DNA of 64,000 bases from Setoptus koraiensis (lineage: Eukaryota > Arthropoda), in the NCBI GenBank assembly GCA_048013815.1, contig CM106586.1, forward strand, positions 22,568,001-22,632,000, read 5' to 3'. A program made the translations under genes and the position numbers. The notes below the pieces were generated by a model. The model was not told the origin of the DNA, did not search any database, and was given only the letters and a program-made list of their open reading frames with translations. Each line of letters starts with the position of its first letter. The first letter of the stretch is position 1. Of the stretch, positions 34,128-45,232 are shown one piece after another.

Positions 34128-37100
34128 CTAAATTATATCTAGCCGCACCGTTATTGGCCATCATAACGGCACTATTATCACTATCATCACAATTGTCTTC
34201 TATACAAACAGGACCACCAATTTGTGGACCATTGCACATAAGAAATGATATATCAGCATTAGCTAAATTGACCGATTGCGAAATCATCAATGGTCCACTA
34301 ACTATAGCATTGATGTCTAATCCAAGTCGTCCATATGAGCAGGCTGATTATGATAATATTACATTTCCTAAATTGCGCGAAATTACTGATTTTCTACTAT
34401 TATTTCGCGTTGAAGGATTGACCACATTGAGCAAATTATTTCCTAATCTCGCAGTTATCGGAGGCAGAGAGCTTGTGTCAAATTATGCGCTTATATTCTA
34501 TGCTAACATACATCTGCAAGAAATCAATTTACCCAATTTACATGATATATTGCGCGGTAGCGTAAGGATAGAACTTAATCCAAATCTTTGCTTCTATTCT
34601 ACTATTGACTGGGATAGAATATGCAAAAAGAAATATGTTCCACATTTTTTTAAAGACAACAAGAACACTTGCTCGGAATATTGCTCAGAATCATGCGAGA
34701 CACACCATATGGCCACCCCTAATTGGGATGATGTATCGCCTATTGAGGGTGATGTCAAACGATTAGGCTCAAATAATGATAGATTCTGTTGGAGCAGAAA
34801 CACTTGTCAGAGGATTTGTAAGACGTGCACTAATTCGCCGTGCATGTTTGATGGACAAAAAGAAGAATGCTGCTCGCCCGAATGCGCCGGCGGTTGTTAC
34901 AAATCAAACGACAATCAAAAGTGTATATCGTGCAGATCAGTATTAGAAAAAGGCATGTGTAAAGACAAATGCAGTAAACATTTATTTGAGCATAATGGCC
35001 ACTGTCTCACGCGACAAGAATGCTACGATCTTAAAGAAACTCCAAAAGAAATAGGTTGCTCAAAAACAGCATCATCAAAACCATTTCTTACCTTTAAAGC
35101 CATAACAGGTGAAATCCACGGCAAGTGTCAAGCTACGTGTCCAGCAAATTATCAAGAAGATGAATTACACAAAAATGAATGCAAACCTTGTGATAATGGA
35201 AAATGTAGAAAAGTTTGTGCCTTAAATGATCCATACGTCGCGACTAATATCCCTTCTCTTAAGGAACTCAGTGGATGTGTCGTCATCAATGGGAGTCTTG
35301 AGTTATCTTTGAAAGGAGGAAAAAACGTTATTAATGAGCTGGAAATTGCTTTAAAAGATCTCGAAGAAATAACTGGCTTCCTCAAAATAACTCGCTCATC
35401 TCCTTTAGTGACTCTTGGTTTCTTAGAGAATCTCCATACAATTGGCGGCGAAAAATTAGATCGTGAGGAATACTCTTTCATCGTTGTTGACAATCCAAAC
35501 CTGCAAGAGTTATTTCTAAGAAATGACAACTCTAGCAAGAAAATAGAATTGAAGAAAGGCAAGGTATTCCTACATCTAAATCCAAAATTATGTCCTTCTA
35601 CTATTGACAAAATGAAATTGTACACTAACATCAAAGAGTGGAACAATGAAGACGTTTCACGTCACAGCAACGGAGACAAGGAAGTTTGCGTCAAAGATAA
35701 ACTGGATGTACGCTATGTCAGGAGTACCTCAAAAAATGCATTGATTAGCTTTTATAATTATGTTAACACTATGAACGACTCGAGAAAATTACTTTACTAT
35801 CTCATCAACTACCGTGAAGTCCCAGAAGGCAATGTCACGTTCTTTGATGGTCGCGATGGTTGTTTCAGTCAAAATGATCGTTGGATAACGCAGGAGGAAT
35901 CTCCAACTAAATCACCCGAAGCATATCGCACGGCCATTATTCAAATAAAGCCGGCGACCCGCTATGCCCTGTATGTAAAGACCTTCACATTAGATGCCGA
36001 ATCAAGAGGAGCAATGAGTGACATCATTTATTTTATAACATCTCCTGACACACCAGGTAGGCCAAGAAATCTGATAGTAAGATCAAGAAGTCCAAATGAT
36101 ATACACATTTACTGGTCACCACCAATCAAACCAAATGGACGCATAGATGAGTACACAATAAAAGTGACTAAAAATCCAGAACTGGAAGATCTTCAAAACG
36201 TGGATATCTGTAAATCTGTTGACGGTCGTGATAAAATTGCTAAAAGTATCACCGAGGAGGAGTCGGTTGTAAACTCTGAATATTACACTCCTCATGCAAA
36301 CGCAACAAGTGTCACTCCTCATGGCACCAATGGACAGAATTCCACTTGTACATGTGAAAACACAGTTGATAAGAATGATGCTGAAATACAACAGGAAGTG
36401 CTGACATTCCAAGATTTTGTGATCGATCTTGTTTACTGCAAAAACTTAGATCTAACAAAACCATTAAATTCATCATCCAATGAACAACGTCATCATCGAA
36501 GTGTCAGGTCGTCCCCTGTGAAAGCTTCGATTTCAATGAGCGATATAGCCGATGCTAGAGGCAACACCGACTCCTCATCTCAGTCGACTGTCACTCAAAT
36601 GGGCCACAACAACAATATTACCTCAACGATCTCTAACACGGACAATAGCGATTTGAAAGAAGACTCTGATAGTGCATCCTCATTCACAACTACCAAATTT
36701 GAGCAATCAAACGACTCTTTAACAATCGTTGTGAAGATGGACCAATATGCTTCGCTTGTAAAAGGGAAGGACTACCAGCTATATCATTCGATCACAGGTT
36801 TGCACCACTCTACTTCTTACAGCATCGAAATTAGAGCCTGTCATGCCATGTTGAAAAATCAGACAAACATCAGCAGCGCTAAAGATTCAAGTTCATATGA
36901 AAGGTGTAGTGTTCAAGAATTGACTTTAGTGCGAACTCAACCGAAACAGGGGGCCGACTCAATCAATAAGACCAGTATACTTATACAGCCCAAAAATGAG
37001 ACTTCTCCATATATTGTTCATTGGACCGAACCTACAGATCCTAATGGTTTAATTCTAGCATATTTAGTGCGGTTTCGACATACAGATTCACCCGATGACA

Positions 37101-38455
37101 TTTGGACTGAGGGTTGTATTAACAGAACGAATTACAAAGAATTGAAAGGATTCAGTCTACAAAATCTCCCACCTGGTTTACACAAACTACAAATCAAAGC
37201 TATTTCTATGGCAACTAGCCAAGGAGAATGGTCCGAAGTAGTTGAATTCAATGTTAAGGATAATTCACAAATATCCACAATGTTGATAATGGTTCTATTC
37301 ATCATGATTTGCACGATTGCCTCATCCGGATGCGTCGGAATTTACATCTATAAGAAGAGACTTGCCAATACAAACGATCTGTTGGCTTATGCCTCTGTTA
37401 ACCCGGACTACATGCAATATGAGCCTGATGGTTGGGAAGTTGATAAAAACAACCTTACTGTATGCTCTGAATATATAGGTAAAGGTTCTTTCGGTATGGT
37501 ATACAAAGGAATTTTGCACACAGAAAAGGGTGATATAGAATGTGCTGTCAAGACGGTTCCACGTAACGCAACCGCTTCGCAAAGGATAGAATTTCTCAAC
37601 GAAGCGTCGAGAATGAAAAAATTTGATACTTATCATGTAATCAAATTACTCGGGGTGGTGTCAGCATCGACTCCTGTGTACGTTATTATGGAATATATGG
37701 AAAAAGGAGATCTCAAAAACTATCTTAGGACATTACGACCACATTATGAACAAAAAGGACAACTTATTTTCGAGGGTATATGTCCAATGGCTTCTCAAAT
37801 AGCAGACGGTATGGCTTACCTTTCCACACAAAAATACGTTCATAGGGATCTAGCTGCTAGAAATTGTTTTGTCTCAAAGGATTGCACTGTTAAAATCGGC
37901 GATTTTGGAATGACAAGAGAAGTTTATGAAAGTGACTACTATAGGAGGGGTACTTCAGCCAGGTTACCAGTTAGATGGATGGCCCCTGAGGCGTTGAAAG
38001 ACAACGTGTATACTACATCATCTGATGTTTGGTCTTTCGGTATTGTTGTCTGGGAGATGGCCACCTTTAGCGCTTCCCCATATAGAGGGCAATCCAACGA
38101 TGAAGTGATAACCAAAGTTGTTGCAGGCCAAACTCTTCCTACGCCCCCCGGCTGCCCAGATAGATTGGCCAATTTGATGGAGAGCTGCTGGAAGTATTCT
38201 CCTGCAGATCGACCAACTTTTATGGAAATAGTAGAATATCTCTTGCCTGAAACAAAAAATGATCTATCACCCCAGAGTTTCTACTTCAAAGCAAAATCTG
38301 ATGAAACTTTAAAGCAACAATCTGTATCTGATCAAGAGTGCACAAATACAGGAGGAACCGAATCTTATCCACTGTTGTCTTGGCCGTCAATAAGGACCAA
38401 TGGCCTCTCTAATGGAGTGACACATATTAATAATGACAATGCCAAAATAACGTGA
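34124..38455 (+). CDS. InR: Insulin-like receptor tyrosine kinase, intronless
   Basis: Receptor for insulin-like peptides at the plasma membrane, signalling through IRS/Chico and PI3K. Product 1443 residues. Order: signal peptide (about 1-29), L1 domain (about 32-165), furin-like Cys-rich region (about 185-370), L2 (about 378-510), fibronectin-III domains with an insert, a furin-type cleavage region RHHRSVRS near residue 790, a transmembrane helix (about 1050-1076), juxtamembrane NPDY (about 1092, the IRS/PTB site), and the kinase domain (about 1105-1372): GKGSFGMVYKG, HRDLAARN, DFGMTREVYESDYYRR with the three activation-loop tyrosines, and RWMAPEALK. The tail after the kinase is about 70 residues and lacks the long IRS-like extension of Drosophila InR. 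The insert region is rich in Ser/Asn. One exon of 4.3 kb, where most animals have many. Confidence 0.97.
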   Translation: MAKLYLAAPLLAIITALLSLSSQLSSIQTGPPICGPLHIRNDISALAKLTDCEIINGPLTIALMSNPSRPYEQADYDNITFPKLREITDFLLLFRVEGLTTLSKLFPNLAVIGGRELVSNYALIFYANIHLQEINLPNLHDILRGSVRIELNPNLCFYSTIDWDRICKKKYVPHFFKDNKNTCSEYCSESCETHHMATPNWDDVSPIEGDVKRLGSNNDRFCWSRNTCQRICKTCTNSPCMFDGQKEECCSPECAGGCYKSNDNQKCISCRSVLEKGMCKDKCSKHLFEHNGHCLTRQECYDLKETPKEIGCSKTASSKPFLTFKAITGEIHGKCQATCPANYQEDELHKNECKPCDNGKCRKVCALNDPYVATNIPSLKELSGCVVINGSLELSLKGGKNVINELEIALKDLEEITGFLKITRSSPLVTLGFLENLHTIGGEKLDREEYSFIVVDNPNLQELFLRNDNSSKKIELKKGKVFLHLNPKLCPSTIDKMKLYTNIKEWNNEDVSRHSNGDKEVCVKDKLDVRYVRSTSKNALISFYNYVNTMNDSRKLLYYLINYREVPEGNVTFFDGRDGCFSQNDRWITQEESPTKSPEAYRTAIIQIKPATRYALYVKTFTLDAESRGAMSDIIYFITSPDTPGRPRNLIVRSRSPNDIHIYWSPPIKPNGRIDEYTIKVTKNPELEDLQNVDICKSVDGRDKIAKSITEEESVVNSEYYTPHANATSVTPHGTNGQNSTCTCENTVDKNDAEIQQEVLTFQDFVIDLVYCKNLDLTKPLNSSSNEQRHHRSVRSSPVKASISMSDIADARGNTDSSSQSTVTQMGHNNNITSTISNTDNSDLKEDSDSASSFTTTKFEQSNDSLTIVVKMDQYASLVKGKDYQLYHSITGLHHSTSYSIEIRACHAMLKNQTNISSAKDSSSYERCSVQELTLVRTQPKQGADSINKTSILIQPKNETSPYIVHWTEPTDPNGLILAYLVRFRHTDSPDDIWTEGCINRTNYKELKGFSLQNLPPGLHKLQIKAISMATSQGEWSEVVEFNVKDNSQISTMLIMVLFIMICTIASSGCVGIYIYKKRLANTNDLLAYASVNPDYMQYEPDGWEVDKNNLTVCSEYIGKGSFGMVYKGILHTEKGDIECAVKTVPRNATASQRIEFLNEASRMKKFDTYHVIKLLGVVSASTPVYVIMEYMEKGDLKNYLRTLRPHYEQKGQLIFEGICPMASQIADGMAYLSTQKYVHRDLAARNCFVSKDCTVKIGDFGMTREVYESDYYRRGTSARLPVRWMAPEALKDNVYTTSSDVWSFGIVVWEMATFSASPYRGQSNDEVITKVVAGQTLPTPPGCPDRLANLMESCWKYSPADRPTFMEIVEYLLPETKNDLSPQSFYFKAKSDETLKQQSVSDQECTNTGGTESYPLLSWPSIRTNGLSNGVTHINNDNAKIT

Positions 38456-39416
38456 ACAAAGCAACCTACATTCGGATTCAATTGCCGATGGATTAGTAGT
38501 TAACATACTTCAATACACTTGTTGTTTTTCTTCGAGTATCAAACATATACGATAGTTTGAAGAAAAAAGAGAGAGAAGAGAATAGTAACTCGATAATAGA
38601 TATATGATGTTAATAATTTATATATTTACTATATGATACCACTCAAGTTTACCTCGGTAGCGATGGACTTTTCATCACATCACGCCCCTCCCCCCACCCA
38701 GAAAGCAGAGACGAGACTTTTTGTGACTATGGGACTAGTTATGGTATTTAACCACCACCACCACCTCAACCACCACTATCACCACTACTACCACCATCAT
38801 TTGAATATAATCATAGACCCGATGTGTTGGACTCGGTTGATTGCGCCCTGAACTTGAAACAAAACAACAAATTACCTAGAACACCATCGCCAGCCTTAAC
38901 TCAACTAACTGTGCGATAGAAAACTCAAATGATTGATGAAAATAAAGCAAAAGATTTATTACTTATTTATGTAAAATACACACTACACAGCAACATCACA
39001 ATCGCTAGATTGAAATGTAATCATCATTCGTCACCGGCCCCACTTAGAACGCCAGCATCGAGAACAATTTAGAGTCACTATTTTGTTTAATCTATTTGTC
39101 TAGTCATTGTCTATAAATGAATTAATTCTAAAACGAAAAAGGAATTCATGTTAGAAGCACATCCGGACTATTTAAGGACGCGAGCTGAAGTAAAGTTAAG
39201 ACGAAGGAAAGAATAGGAGAAATAGGACCGAAAAATAGTCTTGGAATTTATGCAGTGACGAGAGACATGAATGGTTGAGTGTCAGGTATAAGATGGAATA
39301 ATTTTAGAGAAATTAGCAGCAACTGTGTCGGATAGTGATTGCATCATCAGCTCTAGTTTGTCAACTAACTATATCAATAATAATTGTATCAAATGATGAA
39401 CACAATAAAAACAATT

Positions 39417-39462
<46 letters not shown>

Positions 39463-39991
39463 CACATAAACATTTATATTCTTCTATCAATAAAAACTAC
39501 TGAGGAGCACGTATTTCCCCTCGAAGTTGAACAATATAATCCCCCCGCTTCTGTCACCACACCACAAAGGGGACCTTTTTCTTCTTTATTCTCTCCCCAG
39601 AATAGGTACAGGTTAAAGAGTATAGATTTTGATTTTGTGCTTACTAGTCTACCCTTATATAACGACTATATACAGTGTTGATCAGCGAAGTAGTGACATA
39701 GCTTTGTTTCACCTAGCGCTGGGGTCCCGACGTGCGAGTTTGCGCGTGTCGCTACAAGCCTCTATGCGATGACTGTCTGCCTCTTTGAGGTTAGCAGTGG
39801 CCACTTGCGTATCGAACACGGCTTCTTAGTGATCAGCTTGAGATGTTTAGCTGTGAAAATGCTCTTTTCCAATGGAGCAACAGCTCTAGATAGCCTCCGA
39901 GCCGATAGAAGCATTTCTATGCATTTATTACCAAATACTGAGAATGGCGAACATTTTGTATAAATAATTGATGTAGTTACACAAAATCAAC
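38456..39991. other. InR 3' UTR and upstream region of dystroglycan
   Basis: About 1.5 kb with AATAAA signals at 38941-38946 and about 39404, an AT repeat at about 39420-39460, and a CAC-rich triplet run at about 38750-38800. No gene is supported. A 64-codon open frame at 39769-39963 has no recognisable content. Confidence 0.5.
38941..38946 (+). terminator. AATAAA polyadenylation signal of InR
   Basis: First clear AATAAA after the InR stop, about 490 bases downstream; a second near 39404 gives an alternative end. Confidence 0.45.
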
Positions 39992-42900
39992 ATGACTCAC
40001 TCGTCTTGTCATGTAGAATTCATTGCCATTATGAAACAACCGTCCAACACTATAGCTGGCCATTCAATGGGTGGCCTCAGATGGCCGAGCAAAGGAGTCA
40101 AGTTATCGGTAATTATATTTATCGTATCATTGCTGATTTGTTTTCACGAACACTCCAAATCGAGTGAGGCCCGCGAACATTCTCAAGCATATCAGACTCA
40201 TCAACAGCAGCGGCAAAATTATTATTATCAACATTATCGATATCACCACCCATTTGTAAACGATTATCGTGCTACAGGAGGCCGTTTACACTCGGATGAT
40301 AAATATGACAGTTACACGATGCCAGACAAAACGTTGTTGCCATCATCGGATGATGATAATGGTCTTAGCTCTCCGAAATTCGACCATCTAATGATGACCA
40401 GCTTTGAGGTTGACGAAAACCATCCGCATCTCGAACAACTAGTGGCTGGAGAACCTGCTTCGGTGGTATCAGAAATAATAAGCGGCGTTGAGGATCGCCA
40501 AGAACGAAGAAACAAAACTCCTGGCGATGAAGAGAATGCAAATACGAACAATAGACTGCCAAGAATTGAAGCCTCACACGTTGTACCCCAACTCACAAGC
40601 ATGACTGAAAATGACTATTTCGATGCCATAAACACAATTGGTCTCAATAGTCTTTCACCAGTGATACAGCCAACAGCAACAACAAACATTCTAATATCAA
40701 CAGCAAGCGATTTAGATCGAGATGAGGGTAGCGGCTACGGTCAGTTGCCAAGTAATTTCAAATTTGACACAAACCAGTTACCGAACAGATTGTCGCCCGT
40801 AGAAAGTTCAATGTTGGATAGGATAGAGCCAACAAAAGTGCTACAAACCAATATAATTAATACAACACCAACAATTGCACCACCAATTCAAAATGGCGAG
40901 GAGATTTTCTCGTTTGAACCGACATCAGTGACACCTCTCATGACCACCACTACCATCAATTATCCAAATGTTCTGCCACTACCCACAGATCAGACAAACG
41001 ATGCCTATTCTGTCAACGGCAACAACAATCTGACCGGCAACGTTGATCCATCTTTGTCGCAATCGCACTACCATCCAATTCTTGATATGTCGGTAGCCAA
41101 CCATGCTCCAATATTGAACAAACGTATTCCGAAATTGATGGCCATTGCTGGCCGCTTCTGGAAATACTCTATACCGGCCGATACTTTTATTGATGAGGAT
41201 GGCAATTTGAGAAATTTGAAATCTACCTTGAGTAATCTCAATCAAGACAATGGCAATCATAGGCCATCATCGTCATCTTATGACTCAGTGAGAACTAGTA
41301 ACAACAATTTAAACAACAAAGGTGCGCATCAAAACAATCAAGAAGCGGTTGAATTGACGGCGTACAATTCGTGGATTCAGTATGATCCAGAGGCTCAGTT
41401 ACTTTATGCCTTTCCGTCTGAGCGCGACCTCGGCAGACACGAATACGCTCTGGTGGTTGGCGATCGCATGGGTGCCCTATCAAGCGAACTACTAGAGCTA
41501 CAGGTCAGACAGCATCCTTCTTATCGTGCTTTCACGCATCAGTTTCAATTGAATCGTTTAGAATGGAACAAATACCTATTTCCGTCGCTGATTGACGCTC
41601 TCAGTAATCTGGCCCGACGTTTAACAGTTAACCTGTTTAGAGATGCGCGATATCGCAACTTCCTGTTTCAGTATTTCAAACCGGAGCAACGCCAACAATG
41701 GACAAACAACAACAATGGTGGTCTGAGGCAACAGTCAGCTAGGCAACAACACAACCATCATAGTGACTACCAGAACTCTATAGATCAGTTTGTTTACACA
41801 CTTAGCTGGTCCAATGATTCGTTGCCAGTTCATCCTTGTCCCAAAGATCAGATAGAGTCGTTATTTAGGCGTCTTATCGACGCCTCCAGCTATCCACAAT
41901 GGAGTCTGATTAGTGGCAACAAGCATCACCAGCTGAGGCCATCAGCTGCCCTCATTGAGGCACTACAACCTGAATTCAGATTATCTAGCGTCAGTCTCAA
42001 TCTCATGGCAGCTTGCAGTACGTTTGCCACTGGTCCACTAGAAAAGGATTCCAATTATGTAATAGACGATCCAAGTTCTATGCCAATATTGTTAAACAAA
42101 TTGGGCAAACTAACATGGCGCATAGGCGAACCCATTAAATACGTGATACCAGAGGATACGTTTCAGCCAGCAACTCTAGCCGATTCGAGCAAACAAACAG
42201 ACTCGCGTCCTAACAATATGCGCCAACTTAATTTAGCCCTACTGACCATCGACGGTACACCACTGGATAGACACTCTAAAGTATCATTTGTTAGTTTCGA
42301 CGAGCAGGAACAATGTATCTATGGTTTGGCCACTTCGGCGAGTCAACATGTTGGCATATGGGAGTTTATATTGGTTGCGCGCGATCCCGCCACCAATCAA
42401 AAGAGCCAGGATGTCTTTTTAATCGAAATCAAAGAGTCAAAATTATCGATTGAGCCCAGCTTGCAAACGTTCACCTCAGTGTTCTATTTAGTACCAAGAA
42501 TGGGCACACTCACATTGAGAGATCAAATTGATTTTAGTCAGAGACTTCAAAATTCATTGGCAGCGATTGATGCAACTACAACTGTATCTGCATCATCACA
42601 AGATTCCGTTGCCACTGAGTCACCTGGCAGCGATTTTTATCTGTCTCACATTCACGTGATGGACGTGCAAAAATTTGCTACATTTGCCACGGACAAAAAC
42701 AACAACGGTCTAGCCGGCAATCCAGCTATGCAGCAGTTCAGATCAACAAGATGGTCGACCAATTCAGGTTTTAAGTATCTTCAAGAGGGCGACACTATCC
42801 GTATTGAGGAGAACCCAGCCAACGCGGGGCAGCTCGCACATAGGCAACAACAACAACAACAACAAATAGAATCAAACTATTTTTATAAATTTATCTGGAC

Positions 42901-44185
42901 CAATATAAGCCTGTTATCCGAGTCAGGCCAGACGGGAACTTGCCCCGAGGCGGTCCTAAAAACAGAGCTATTCAATAAACTAATTGCTCTAGGTCTAGTG
43001 AAAGACAGCGCGCAAACACAACAGGATGTATCAGGTGATTTGGCGACAAACAACCAAATGGAGCTGAGTCTCGCCAATCTCAGCCACTATTTCGAGCCTG
43101 AGTTCGAATTGTTGCACGTCTATGTGGAGTTCATCAATCAATGCCAAAATCGGCTACCAAATCTGCACTTTGGTCCAAAAGTGTGGTTACCCGAATTGAC
43201 AGCAATGGGCGCAACGCAAATCTTCGATAACATGTCCACTTTTGGTCCTCAGAATGATTTCGACGGTTTCAATCGCATGGGAGCTTCACCATATTATCAA
43301 GATCACACAAATAACAATAACCAGCACTCACAAATAGGAACACAAACAAAGTTACAAACAACCCACAACAATAGAGTGGCACCAGCGGCAACAACGTCAA
43401 CAAGTAACGAGGAGCTGTCGATGGGTGTCATAATACTATTTGTCATTTTGTTGTTTGTCCTGGTTGTTGTCATTCTGATTCTATTATCTGCATATCAGCG
43501 CCAAGATCTCTTGAAGCGCCATCAAACACAATTCTATGCTGTGAACGGCCAGACAATGGAAGGCATAGGTCAAAGTAAATCGCAATATGCTATTGGTCAA
43601 CAACAATTCGCCAGCAATGGCCAAATGACTGGTGCTGGTTATTCACAGCATATGATTTTGTGCCCAAATACATCGTCGTCACCTGTCGCCAACAAGACAA
43701 TGTATGTTATACAAAATAATCCAAGCCACACAACAACAACTAAACAACAACTCACAACAACAACAATGCCCAGATCTATGACAGGGCTACGACTGCCGGC
43801 CAACACAACTTGTGGCACCGGTCTCACAATTGATCAACAACATGGTCCTAAGTATCGCTTAGCCATGGCACATCATCCGTCAATGATATTTGCCTCACAT
43901 CAGCACCCATATCAACAAACTGATTCACCAGATGGATCTAATAGATTGTATTATAGGACACTTGGCAGATTGAATACTAACAATCCGCGACCCTTTCAGC
44001 CACAGTTACACAACAACAACGGTAATGCGAAAAATGACCAACAGCATCCGTTTATCACGAATTACAATGGGCTTCCGGTGATGCTACATAATGGAACAAT
44101 GAGTAATACTTACAAGCCATCGCCAGGGTCAACGGATGATCGTACATCAACGATTGGTTCACGTCAACAATCTCTCAACTATTAA
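39992..44185 (+). CDS. Dg: Dystroglycan-like receptor with duplicated cadherin/S72 modules, intronless
   Basis: Laminin-binding adhesion receptor that links matrix to dystrophin. Product up to 1397 residues (in-frame ATGs at 40031 and 40067 are also possible; each precedes the signal-anchor KLSVIIFIVSLLICF). A Ser/Thr/Asn-rich mucin-like region (about 60-370) is followed by a cadherin-like domain (FWKYSIPADTFIDEDG ... SWIQYDPEAQLLYAFPSE), a first S72/SEA-like domain (LSWSNDSLPVHPCPKDQIESL ... ALQPEFRLSSVSL; compare human VEWTNNTLPLEPCPKEQI), a second cadherin-like domain (LTWRIGEPIKYVIPEDTF), and a second S72-like domain (FIWTNISLL ... HYFEPEFELLHVYVEF). The membrane helix is at about 1141-1166, then a Gln/Asn-rich cytoplasmic tail of about 230 residues. 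I find no PPxY dystrophin/WW motif in that tail and no Gly-Ser at the place of the human alpha/beta cleavage. Confidence 0.88.
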   Translation: MTHSSCHVEFIAIMKQPSNTIAGHSMGGLRWPSKGVKLSVIIFIVSLLICFHEHSKSSEAREHSQAYQTHQQQRQNYYYQHYRYHHPFVNDYRATGGRLHSDDKYDSYTMPDKTLLPSSDDDNGLSSPKFDHLMMTSFEVDENHPHLEQLVAGEPASVVSEIISGVEDRQERRNKTPGDEENANTNNRLPRIEASHVVPQLTSMTENDYFDAINTIGLNSLSPVIQPTATTNILISTASDLDRDEGSGYGQLPSNFKFDTNQLPNRLSPVESSMLDRIEPTKVLQTNIINTTPTIAPPIQNGEEIFSFEPTSVTPLMTTTTINYPNVLPLPTDQTNDAYSVNGNNNLTGNVDPSLSQSHYHPILDMSVANHAPILNKRIPKLMAIAGRFWKYSIPADTFIDEDGNLRNLKSTLSNLNQDNGNHRPSSSSYDSVRTSNNNLNNKGAHQNNQEAVELTAYNSWIQYDPEAQLLYAFPSERDLGRHEYALVVGDRMGALSSELLELQVRQHPSYRAFTHQFQLNRLEWNKYLFPSLIDALSNLARRLTVNLFRDARYRNFLFQYFKPEQRQQWTNNNNGGLRQQSARQQHNHHSDYQNSIDQFVYTLSWSNDSLPVHPCPKDQIESLFRRLIDASSYPQWSLISGNKHHQLRPSAALIEALQPEFRLSSVSLNLMAACSTFATGPLEKDSNYVIDDPSSMPILLNKLGKLTWRIGEPIKYVIPEDTFQPATLADSSKQTDSRPNNMRQLNLALLTIDGTPLDRHSKVSFVSFDEQEQCIYGLATSASQHVGIWEFILVARDPATNQKSQDVFLIEIKESKLSIEPSLQTFTSVFYLVPRMGTLTLRDQIDFSQRLQNSLAAIDATTTVSASSQDSVATESPGSDFYLSHIHVMDVQKFATFATDKNNNGLAGNPAMQQFRSTRWSTNSGFKYLQEGDTIRIEENPANAGQLAHRQQQQQQQIESNYFYKFIWTNISLLSESGQTGTCPEAVLKTELFNKLIALGLVKDSAQTQQDVSGDLATNNQMELSLANLSHYFEPEFELLHVYVEFINQCQNRLPNLHFGPKVWLPELTAMGATQIFDNMSTFGPQNDFDGFNRMGASPYYQDHTNNNNQHSQIGTQTKLQTTHNNRVAPAATTSTSNEELSMGVIILFVILLFVLVVVILILLSAYQRQDLLKRHQTQFYAVNGQTMEGIGQSKSQYAIGQQQFASNGQMTGAGYSQHMILCPNTSSSPVANKTMYVIQNNPSHTTTTKQQLTTTTMPRSMTGLRLPANTTCGTGLTIDQQHGPKYRLAMAHHPSMIFASHQHPYQQTDSPDGSNRLYYRTLGRLNTNNPRPFQPQLHNNNGNAKNDQQHPFITNYNGLPVMLHNGTMSNTYKPSPGSTDDRTSTIGSRQQSLNY

Positions 44186-45232
44186 TCGTGTATCTTAAAC
44201 TGGTCGCAATGTATCCACATTCACAAGATTGATTATTTTTTACCTTTGACCCAGACTGCAGGCTATGTTGGCCATGTGCCCATAGTGTGAACTTTCTCAA
44301 GTGATATATGTAAATAGGTTATTCTACACACAACATAACCGTCGAACTAGGTCATGGTAGTTTCGAGTGGATGTTGTGAATGCGCTAGTTAGATGATAAT
44401 TAACAAATTTTGGTCGTTTTTCCGGGCGACTCTCGTGCAACATATCGTGTGAAATATTAAGTTGAATAATCTCTGAAACAAAATAACAATAAAGATTTTT
44501 TGCTTTTTTTAACTTGTTGGCTCATGTCAACTTATGACTATAAAACAAATCGTCCGCATTTATGTTGCTGTTGTCCGATCTAGCACCGGTTACCGGTAGT
44601 GTCGCGAATTACGGAATGTCATGATATAATAATCCGTATCGTCTCGCCTTGCAATCTCTCATAAAGATAATAATAGAGTAGGATGTATCAGGATGTCCGT
44701 TTTAGGTTTTTATTTTTTCATAAAAATCTAGCCAGATCAATTAATCGATATGGTGGAATCAATAAGTGTAGCAACAACATCGATGGTCGAATAAGAGTGA
44801 ACGACATTTAGGAAACATGTGTCTTTTTGCCCACCACATTCCGCGTACCTCGGGCAAAAAAGAGTCGGCCCGCGGTTGAGCAAGCACTGGTTGTTGCCAC
44901 AACAAAAAAGGGCACCAAACGAGGGCGTGTTTGTTTCGTCGACGGGGGAGTGTCCGCGGCGAACTAAATAGGATGCGAAAATCTGTTGATCGCTCATTGA
45001 ACAATCTCTCTGTCGAATCAAATATCATCTCAATTATTATTGTTGTCGTCTATTTATTGCTTATCTAAATCTGGCCCAAACAACAAACAACCAAATCAAT
45101 CAGATCTACTAATACCGATGAATTTGTCAATTTAACAAACAACAATTCACTACCTAGAAATAGATAATACATACATGCACCAGTGTTAGCAGTAATTGAC
45201 ACAAATAATATTAGACGATTATTTTGGTGATC
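44186..45232. other. Dystroglycan 3' UTR and CUL4 upstream region
   Basis: About 1 kb. AATAAA at 44488-44493 should end the dystroglycan mRNA. No other gene is supported; open reverse frames at 44737-45028 carry no recognisable motif. Confidence 0.5.
44488..44493 (+). terminator. AATAAA polyadenylation signal of dystroglycan
   Basis: AATAAA about 300 bases after the stop, followed by a T-rich stretch. Confidence 0.6.

Noticed and set aside
33498-34142. Long Gln/Asn/Ile/Val frames before InR
   Set aside because: Pure products of triplet repeats, overlapping on all frames.
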